Source: Eunapius fragilis
Taxonomy: Eukaryota; Porifera; Demospongiae; Spongillida; Spongillidae
Direction of reading: 5' to 3'
Length of the DNA stretch: 64,000 nt
NCBI GenBank assembly: GCA_963681505.1
Contig: OY811988.1
Coordinates: forward strand, 1,054,001 to 1,118,000
The notes under the pieces were generated by a model that worked only from the letters and a program-made list of their open reading frames with translations, had not been told where the DNA came from and did no database searches. Positions 56,110-64,000 of the stretch are shown in pieces (the stretch's first letter is position 1; the number at the start of each line of letters is the position of its first letter). Made by a program: the position numbers and the translations under genes.

Positions 56110-57271
56110 TGTGATAATCAGACATCTCAAACAGTAAGGGTGAGGAATAAAAATTATCGCAGAAAATGTTGTACCCTTTCCCTTGCAGGGGTTTTGTCAG
56201 TGACATCACAACATGGTGAGAAAGTCCTTTTCCATCATCTCTGCCCTGAATCTTACTGGTGTAAAGCTCCCAGTTCCACACATAGCCGTTCGATGAGTCA
56301 GCAAGTACCCACGCCTTGAGGCCCCATTTGTGGGGTTTTTTGGGCATGTATTGGACCAAGGAAAGCCTGCCCTTGAAAGCTATCATGTTCTCATCAACAG
56401 ACAAGTTTTTATTTGGTACAAATGCTGCCATGAAATTTTCGATCACTTTTCCATTATAGGCCTAATCTTGTGTAGGCGGTCTGTGGATGGCACCGTTTGA
56501 GGGGTACTAATTGCATCAGCAATTCAAAGCGATGGCTGGACATGATGGCACTGAAGTTGTCATTGGCGAAGGGCCATTGGGAGCTCCAGTAACTTCTGTA
56601 AAGTGAAAGGGCATTTTTTGCAACCGCTTACAGTGTTTCTACCTTCTCTAGTAACTCACCTGAGTGTTGGGAACCCAACAATACCCATGCCAATCACCAT
56701 GGCAAGGAGGGCATCTACCTCTTTGAGAGACAATGGTGTCCTTATCTAGTCATGAGCTCTGGCTGTTGGATGATCAGAGAGGTATTGTTTATTTTGTCTG
56801 ATGAAGTCCTCAGCATGGCGAGTAGTTTCTTGGTAAATATCGAACATTCGGTGAAAGAAATCAAGAGGCCCTTTTCCCCTCATGTCTGGCATAACTCCGG
56901 GAACTTCAGAAAAATCAACTTTGTTGACAACGAAGCCAACTATGTGTGTGTGTACGTGCAAGCGTGCATGAGTGCCGATGTGTTCGTGTGTAATACGAGC
57001 AAGGTTTTGATATGAAATTGGGGGTGGGGGTGAGATGAGCATGTACAAGTCAATGAAACCATATGTACAACAAAATTGTTTGCGTACTCAGAGCGGGGAT
57101 TGGGGATGTGAGCTGAGGTGGTTCCGAGATGGAATAATCCTCGTTTGGTTCTTCATCTTCGGAGATGTATCCTTCAAATTCATCATCCGAATCATCACTA
57201 GCCAAACCATCAAGGTACTCAATTAGGTATTCTGGACCTGAAGACGGCAGGTTGCGTGATTTTGTTGCCAT
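56110..57271 (-). pseudogene. piggyBac transposase, truncated before the third catalytic Asp
   Basis: Minus strand from ATG 57269-57271: acidic N terminus (LASDDSDDEFEGYISEDEEP). A frame change follows, then VNKVDFSEVPGVMPDMRGKG, LDFFHRMFDIYQETTRHAED and PLSLKEVDALLAMVIGMGIV. An intron is likely at about 56597-56665, and then YWSSQWPFANDNFSAIMSSH. The catalytic part has the first Asp (NLSVDENMIAFKGR, about 56395) and second Asp (YNIFCDNFYSSPLLF, about 56130). Coding similarity ends at about 56105 and a G18 tract lies at 56042-56059, so the third catalytic Asp and the Cys-rich C-terminal domain are missing. More frame breaks at 56450-56510. Confidence 0.8.
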
Positions 57272-57380
57272 GTTTAGCGTTGAGCGTGGATATCGCAGCT
57301 GCTGCGCAAAATTGCGCACCCGCCCACTGGTATGGGTAAGTCACGGCGCAATTTTGTGCTGCTGCCCACGAAAGAGTTAA
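57272..57380 (-). repeat. piggyBac right terminus at TTAA
   Basis: TTAA at 57377-57380 is followed on the minus strand by CTCTTTCGTGGGCAGCAGC. Subterminal inverted words (GCGCAATTTTGTGC / GCGCAAAATTGCGC) lie between it and the ATG. TTAA is the obligatory piggyBac target. The left terminus was not found. Confidence 0.55.
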
Positions 57381-58239
57381 CCACCAGCCACCCAATTGAT
57401 AAGCTAATAGAAACAACCATATTCATAATGTGGGTGACGACATGGTGTCCAATTGGACTGCAACAATATTTAGTTGCAGCAGACCCCTCTTTTCAGATAT
57501 GAAGACGGTGTAATAGGATCCCAAAATGGTGTCTACTGGTAGAGTGAAGTAAGAGTTGCATCTACTGGTGGAGCAGGAGGGGTATACTATGTGGGGGAGG
57601 GGGTCTACTGGTCTTCTGGATAGAATGGTCCAAGAGAGGTGTGTCAGCATCTAAAGAAATGGGGGTCCTTGATGAGAAGTGAGGGGCTTTGTAGTGGTGT
57701 GGAAGTCCCAACATGAAGGGAACTTGATGAAGCTAGCTAGCGAGGTGTCCACTGGTGGAAGTACAATACACAGTTTTTTCAAGACTACCATATTCATGGG
57801 TTCGTTTTGTTGGTAGTTCTAAGACACTACGGCAGTGCACCATCTTTGGAACACGCTTAGCGATTGGATGTCCAGGTCTCGCATTGAATTCGCTTAGTAA
57901 TCTAACAGTTTTAATGACGTTACCGCTTACACAAACATGGCTGGTGGAACCCACAAGCAACTGCCAGTGTTATCCTCCGCAGCATACCAAAAACAGGGTG
58001 CTCCGCCCTGAATGAATTTCCCCAGAAAATGTACAATTAATGTCCCGCACGCATAAGTCTATGTTTGTGTGTATGTGTTGTATTACTGTATCTACAGTAT
58101 CATTAGCAAGCATCGGGAGAAAGATGCAACAACCGATTTTTTAACGACTCGCATGCAAGTATCACATGTATCGTAGAGTACATGTACTAAGCCCCCCTCC
58201 ACCACAAAATGGCCCATATTTGAATGAGCTTATTGTCGT
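57381..58239. other. No gene recognised
   Basis: Contains repeated TCTACTGGT words at 57530-57610; otherwise unassigned. Confidence 0.3.
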
Positions 58240-58440
58240 AATTTCGAGCGCTGCTGTGTGTCGTTCTTTGGAATCTTGTTAAGCACCATTTCCTTGTAGC
58301 TGTCACGCTCATAGACCACCTTTTCTGGATTAGAAAGCAGGCGCGCTCATAGTCCTTGTAAATGTCTAGTTCAGCCTTGTAGCAGCCGCCTTCTTTATGG
58401 CATTCGCTTTACATACTATTAATGACCAAAAGGTTTTGTA
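58240..58440 (-). pseudogene. Second decayed YKAD-type repeat exon
   Basis: The minus strand gives KANAIKKAAATR, CYKAELDIYKDYERA and KRWSMSVTATRKW in alternating frames, corresponding to the AxYKAxxxxKKAA repeats at 42345-42700. Too degraded for a continuous frame. Confidence 0.35.
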
Positions 58441-58489
58441 CCTAAAGCGTAGTTTGGCTTACCATATGTCTATGTTGAATAGCATAGTA

Positions 58490-59051
58490 CAGCAGCGGTC
58501 AAAAAAAGCATTACATTTCGTTTTCGTAGAATGATCGTAGCACGATTGAACGGAATCGGTCGAACATCGTTCAAACATCGTTTTACAAATATCGTTTGTA
58601 GATTATATAAACGATTGATGCTGTTTTACTAATCGCCACTGTTTTTATATAATCAGTATGTGAGCGCACGTGTTTAGAAAATGGTGTGTATAGTGAGTAC
58701 ATGATGAAACGACTGCGCACAAGTTGCACCAATTGCTTTTGTCACGCGGATACAGAATTAGCCTCCGCACCATTTTATACTGCAGGACCTCCCTTGGATG
58801 GACGTTTCGTTGAAGAGCGTATTGTCAATACTTACTCCTAAGCGTCATCGTTCACATGTACATGTATCGTTGGTCCGTAAAAATAAACGATGCTATAAAT
58901 GTGCGCACATCGTTGTCGAAAATAGTGTCAAGATCGGCTTCGTATCGACTTCGTTCTGACTTCGTTCTGACTTCGTTTTTTAAAACCATACGCTACTGTA
59001 AAACGATCGTTCTACGAAAACGAAACATAATGCTTTTTTTGACCGCTACTG
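58490..59051. mobile_element. Tc1/mariner-type MITE, 562 bp, TSD TA
   Basis: TIRs start CAGCAGCGGTCAAAAAAAGC (left) and CAGTAGCGGTCAAAAAAAGC (right, inverted) and extend about 45 bp through TTTCGTTTTCGTAGAA. Flanked by TA (58488-58489, 59052-59053). The interior is rich in ATCGTT/AACGAT words and has no transposase. Confidence 0.85.
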
Positions 59052-59213
59052 TATGTGTATGGCCAGGGTACGAACTCTACATACCAAATTAGGTTCCACT
59101 CGCTTTTGTATTTCACCAAGTGGGTCATACATGTTCCCGACCACTAAAGATATATGCTGAAGTGATTGGTGCTGTTGGCGCTCTTCAACAACATTTCTAG
59201 CTCAAGTTTTTGT

Positions 59214-60193
59214 GGGTCAATCCATGTCCTGACACAAAGGAATTGGCATGTACCCCTCAGATTTTGTGTGCAATTTATCAGATTTGCTTGACCTAATATG
59301 GATGTTACTTTAACGCATTAATTTTTAAAATCTCACGAGTGGTTTACAAATTAACACCATCATGAATAATTGTTTTCCACTTTGAAGACTCATAACTCCC
59401 TATGCACAGAATGCGTATGGCTATTGCTGGCATCAAATTGAAGCTCTCTTTAGTGTACAATCCGACTATAATATGTTTCTGTGGGAGAGGCGAAAGGGTT
59501 AAAGAAAAAAATGTTTATACAGCACAGATTTCAATATTTAGGTAACTTGCAGGGTGATAAGAATTTTTTTTTCATATGGAAACTTCATTGTCCATACATT
59601 TTAAAAATGTGTATCAGCTAGTTCTGGGAACTGCAGAAGGTTAACGGGCAAGACGCCATTTTTAATTTCTTCATGGTTGATTATATCACTAACAAGAAGT
59701 AAGTGTTGTACAGATACGTCTCAAGAGTATTACATAATACAGTCCTCAACTATCACAACAGTAAGAAAGGGTGTTGGTAATTTTTAAAAATGATTTTTAG
59801 TACATCGAATTGTGCATTGATTGGAAAACCGTTAAGCCTTCTAATGGGATTGCGCTGCTTAGGTAAGCATGCTCGTTATTACTGTCATAAGTGGTTAAAG
59901 CGCAACATTTCATTTGATTGGAAGTAAAAAGAAACAACGAGGCTTACATGTAAATGAACTGGCGGTCCCTTAACCTGTTTATACGCAGAATGACGGCGTA
60001 CCGGGGATCCCACCTTCAAAGCGGAAAACACTTAATTATTCATGATTGTGTGAATTCGAAACCACTTGTGAGATTTTAAAAATTACTGCATGAGTTAAAG
60101 TAACATCCATATTAGGTCAAGCAAATATGATAAATTGCACACAAATCTGAGGGGTGCCGTCCAATTATTTCCTGACAGCCCATGGAATGACCC
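59214..60193. mobile_element. Nonautonomous element with ~175-bp inverted repeats
   Basis: GGGTCAATCCATG at 59214 and inverted GGGTCATTCCATGG ending at 60193. Arms continue with shared blocks (GCTTGACCTAATATGGATGT; TTTTTAAAATCTCACAAGTGG-type) to about 59388 and 60015. No target duplication or ORF seen. Confidence 0.75.
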
Positions 60194-61996
60194 ATACACA
60201 AATTTCTTCAAATAATTAATGCCAGTATTAAACAATGCAATCACCCTGCTGGTACCACAGCCCAGCAGTGAGAAAGTGCAGCCAGTACCATCATAGTGCT
60301 AATTCACAACCATCTACATTGCAAATTGTACCACTTACTTCTGCTCTGACAAGGCATATTCAGCTTTCCTTTTTTTCCCTTTGTTAAGTTCCATAGTTTG
60401 TTTTGGCACAGATACTGTAGAAAATAAAACAACACAAGCAGTCAATAAACTAACCAAGCGAAATAAATAAAATATAGTTGGTTCTATTATTCAAGTACAG
60501 ATATTCACAGTCCAATAACGACACACAGTACCGGCTCGATCATAGAGAAAATAAAGGTAACTAAAGAAACCATCAGTGTTCATAGCAACAGGTCATGTAA
60601 ACTAATAGTTGGCTTAGTTCCAATGTACACACTTTATATTCTGTATGACTACTGTACTGTGAGTGTGTCTAGACAAGTTTCATTGAATGCATCTAAAATA
60701 ACGTCATCTCTATTTCAATCTTATACCTGTAACACAACATGATCTAAATCATATGTAGGGTTTCATTAACATAAAAGACTCTCAGGTAACTTACCAGTTC
60801 CAAAAATCACTTAAAGCCAATAGCAGTTTTTAAAACTTGGTACATGTCAGTCGCGTAGGAAGGGGATAAAGGCTGTAGCAGCTTGGGGACGGGGCAGGTC
60901 ATAAAGGGGTAGGTCCGGGAGGGGGGGTACCCCTCCTACCCAGCCAGAGGGGAATGGGGGAGCACTGTAAACTCTCCGATGAGTGCTGCCCCAGGAGCCA
61001 ACGCTTTTTGGGTTGAAAATCTCCAAAAACCATCAAAAAGGAAACAAATTACACTTTGCGGGTCGAGTCAACCCAGAACAATACAACAGTAATTCAAAAG
61101 TTAGGTAGCTTACCGAAGTACTTATGTCGCACGAGGCCAATTAAGATTGTCATGGATGAATAATTAAACTCAAAATTCGATTAGAGTGCAGCAGCCATGG
61201 CTGCTGCTGGGGCTCCTATTTACATTTCTCACCAGTTAAACACAATGGAGTGTTATGAATACGGGTCAAACAGTTACAACCGTACCACAAATAGCCAAAA
61301 CACATGGAGTGTAAGACATAACATTCCTGTAGAGGATATGTATTATTTCCTTTACACACACGTAACTTACGTCACCGAGTATGTTGCTATATAAGCATTC
61401 TTCGCTCCTTCTTTCACATGCTCACAGCTGCACTATCATATGTCATGCATTACAGCCATGTCCCATGCTTGCATTCTCCCTATGGTAGCTGGTTAATGGG
61501 TTAACTGGTCTGCTCTTAGGGGGGTCAGGCTGAACTGGTCAGGCATATGACAGGGAGTGCAGGTCCCCCTGTCTAGCCAGCCTGGGACCAAGGGTAGTGC
61601 AGGTAACTCTTGGATGTGACAGACTTGCCACAACCATGACGAGGTCATCAGGGTTCGCCATAAGGGTTGCAATACATATTTTGATTACATTTGTTGGTAA
61701 TTATTTTAATAGCAAAAACGTCATAATGCATCACTGTAAAGTGGGTGGACACAGTGAATTTGCTTGAAATATGACAATTACCTAACATAACATGTTATTA
61801 TAACAACCCCTCATCAACCACAGCCCACACAAACCATAAGGATAAAAAACATAACTATTTCTGGACTATTACTCGACTTTACTTATGATCATTCTGATTC
61901 CATTTCATCATCAGAGTTGGAATCAGAAATGTTTAGCTATAGCCTGCGTTTGTGCAGGTCCCTTTCCATACAAGGATGGATGACGTCGGGTCAAAC
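60194..61996. other. No gene recognised
   Basis: Unassigned. A G-rich block lies at 60885-60960. A 65-codon plus-strand frame at 61197 has no recognisable features. Confidence 0.35.
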
Positions 61997-63015
61997 TCAG
62001 TGCAGCTGCACTGTCATCAAATCGGTGATCCTACATGTAAGCCTCCTCCTTCAGTATGACTTAATCACTTTAGTCACACTGAACCCTCGTTCATAATCAG
62101 CACTGCTGGCAGGCAAGGAGAGTAGCAGATCCACCAGCTGGAGCACATTTGAACAAGTGTCTTGGCCTGTCCTGAGCACATTCACCCACTCAGGCATATT
62201 TGGTAGGACCTTTGTTGTTTCAGTGTACCTGGAGTCAGTGTACCATGTACTACTAATGCATTAACACAAGGTGAACCTACACTATGTCCTTCAGCAAGTT
62301 CCACTCTGTTAAAACAACACTGACACCCACACCACACATCTCGAGGATGGGTCCAAAGTGCCTTAGCAAAAGTGCTACATCTTGATTTCTAAATTCTGGT
62401 TAATAACATACTTCTACATTAACTCATATACCTTCATTCACTTGGTGGGGCCAAGAATAAAATGCATTGCACTAGTGACATCATCAATTCCATTATCTTC
62501 TAGCGACTTCTCCAGCTGTGTTGTGAGATCATCCAACAGGCACTTCACGTCAGCTTTTAGCTGTACAAGATCGTACTTTCCCGACAAAGGAATCCCCAAA
62601 ATGATGACTCATTTTCAAGGGCTGACGTCAAATAGTGGCCAGGACTACATGAACATATATGCAATAGGACTAGCTTGGTATTATGTATGGATAGATTATT
62701 CACCTCTCTGTTAATGCCTGTAGTTGACTTCAGTGTCCCAATAATGTGCCCAGGGGAATAGCTTGGAGACTGTATGGCCAATGATACAGAGTGGAGAGTG
62801 TCTACAACATCTGTCAGAAATGCCCCAAGCAAAACCATTTTCTTGCAAGACAGCTTTTTAAGAAAGCCCTTTGCTTTGGCCTTGCTATCACTGGACACTC
62901 CTGCCCCTGTTGCAATGGACAACTAAAAAAATGATTAATATAATACCTGCATGTATTTGTTTGTAGAATCACGTCTTACCTGCTCGAAATGCTGCATTAG
63001 GGCTGGATACATACT
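61997..63015 (-). pseudogene. hAT transposase-derived gene (ZNF862/KIAA1586-like), C-terminal exons
   Basis: Minus-strand exons joined by GT-AG sites in matching phase: 63015-62980 (YPALMQHFEQ), 62922-62704 (SKAKAKGFLKKLSCKKMVLL, DVVDTLHSVSLAIQS), 62560-62442 (LKADVKCLLDDLTTQLEKSL, DDVTSAMHFILG), 62388-62281 (NQDVALLLRHFGPILEMCGV), 62228-61997 (LVDLLLSLPASSADYERGFS, then VTKVIKSY, TGA, then RRRLTCRITDLMTVQL). The last exon is the hAT C-terminal dimerisation domain with its SSADYERGFS signature; the earlier exons match the ZNF862-type RNase H-like region. One in-frame TGA (62051-62053) breaks it. A C19 tract (63016-63034) abuts the first exon seen. The 5' part is not resolved. Confidence 0.7.
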
Positions 63016-63034
63016 CCCCCCCCCCCCCCCCCCC

Positions 63035-64000
63035 ACCACTACAAACCAAGCAGAGGATTACTTATTTGGGGGTGTGTATTGGATAAACCAAATAAAATTG
63101 GGTATACAAATGTATTGTGAAATAGAGTACTTCATTGAGGACAACACCACTTAGAAAAGGTGTACAGATTTGAAACCAATCGTTTTAGGAATGACAGGTA
63201 TCTGACCAATGCCAGTGCGCAGTGTCGGGAGCAGCCTGGACCCTGATGGCCACAAACACATTCCCTCCAGCCAGTTGGAGAGGTCCGATACCTGGTGTTT
63301 GTGTTTTTTCATTCCAGCAGTAGCTGGCAAATAATGGTTATCTACAGTATGGGTGGGAGGAGGTGGGAAAAGTTACCTTTCAGTATCCTCATTGCTTCCC
63401 TTTTCAGTGGGGTAGGGATGAAGGTGGTGAAGGGGCTCCCCGTGGGCTGTGGTCCCGAGACTTGTGGTGACAGCAATGTCTCCGGTGGTGACGCCATGAT
63501 TTGAGCCGCCTCCTATGCCAGTTGTCGGAATCACTGCTGGGGGAGGGTCTGCTGTTCGACTCACTGCTGTTGGATCCACACAACTCAGAGCTACTGCTGG
63601 AGCTGCTTGATGAGGAGGGGCAACTTCAGTGGTGGCACGTTGCATAACTGTTACATTTTTTACACCCCTCCCCCGAGCAGGAGGACATGCTGGAAATAGA
63701 CACGTCAGATGTTCTGACTTGTGTTACAGCTACAACTGCCACAGGAAGAACATACCAAGTACAGATGCAGGAAGCCTGTGAGAAACTAACAAGTGTGAAG
63801 TGTTTTTATTGATTGTTCTATTACTTTGTGGTTGTTTAGTTTTGATAAAAGCAATTCAACAATGTGATTGATATGGATGCAAAATGCATTAAATATGGCA
63901 GCTTGGCTATTGAATCAAAATCCCAGACCACGTGATCAGTATCCCAAAAAGTTGAATTCACAGAAAGCTGTTAACTGTTTGCAGCTATCTAGCAAACAAA
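63035..64000. other. Unresolved; possible 5' exons of the hAT-like gene
   Basis: The minus strand from ~63690 reads MSSCSGEGCKKCNSYATC, stop, then a Ser-rich and His/Arg-rich frame; another frame (63373-63645) is Ala/Thr/Pro-rich. Neither shows a domain. I cannot decide between coding and low complexity. Confidence 0.25.

Noticed and set aside
61197-61394. 65-codon plus-strand ORF starting MAAAGAPIYISHQ
   Set aside because: No domain and no splice context; the start lies in a small GCAGCAGCC-ATGG-CTGCTGC palindrome, so the ATG is likely fortuitous.
63373-63645. Ala/Thr/Pro-rich minus-strand ORF as a real N terminus
   Set aside because: An alternative frame is equally open and Ser/His-rich; no motif decides, so neither is called as a gene.

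Overview
This window looks like animal DNA from an AT-leaning, intron-bearing and extremely transposon-rich genome. A marine invertebrate is most likely, and a demosponge is my best guess. The guess rests on decayed exons that encode YKAD-P-xxKR / RRRYEED-P-xxNRAAK repeats, a repeat type I associate with sponge and some cnidarian gene models; this is inference, not an identification. I see no rRNA, tRNA, CRISPR array or bacterial-type operon, and no intact host gene that I can name with confidence. Almost every recognisable reading frame belongs to a mobile element.

Layout. 1-968: gag end and 5' LTR of a minus-strand Ty3/Gypsy element that runs off the left edge. 969-4080: small exon-like pieces of unrecognised Arg/Lys-rich genes. 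4091-9536: a complete but decayed Ginger/GIN-type cut-and-paste transposon with terminal inverted repeats and a roughly 19-exon gene: Gypsy-like integrase, tandemly duplicated acidic micro-exons, CXC cysteine motifs, a Ulp1-type protease and a PHD finger. 9.9-20.9 kb: a heptamer array, a 36-bp minisatellite, CA/ATAC microsatellites, inverted repeats, and an exon with a RAG1 N-terminal-like zinc-binding pattern abutting a 667-bp palindrome. 20976-24843: a Gypsy element with identical LTRs and one long open frame that lacks much of its reverse transcriptase. 27.3-38.8 kb: a Gypsy nest. Fragments in both orientations are interrupted by a full Gypsy (32376-37240; identical 131-bp LTRs, one in-frame UGA) and by two hAT-type MITEs. 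40-44.4 kb: hAT and piggyBac remnants, a foldback element and a 24-bp minisatellite. 44.5-54.4 kb: a decayed DIRS-like tyrosine-recombinase retrotransposon, split by a hAT element (44906-51000, perfect 8-bp TSD) that itself carries a CsRn1-type Gypsy (45497-49547) and a PIF/Harbinger-like MITE (49945-50868). 54.6-64 kb: a coiled-coil exon, a piggyBac transposase fragment, a Tc1/mariner-type MITE, a long-TIR element, and a ZNF862/KIAA1586-like hAT transposase gene on the minus strand.

How the parts relate: they do not form one pathway. The window is a stratified graveyard in which insertion order can be read from target-site duplications. The strongest candidates for something new are the Ginger gene (fused protease and chromatin-reader domains with duplicated micro-exons), the young Gypsy missing half of its reverse transcriptase, the UGA between the RNase H and integrase of another young Gypsy, and the RAG1-like finger beside a palindrome.
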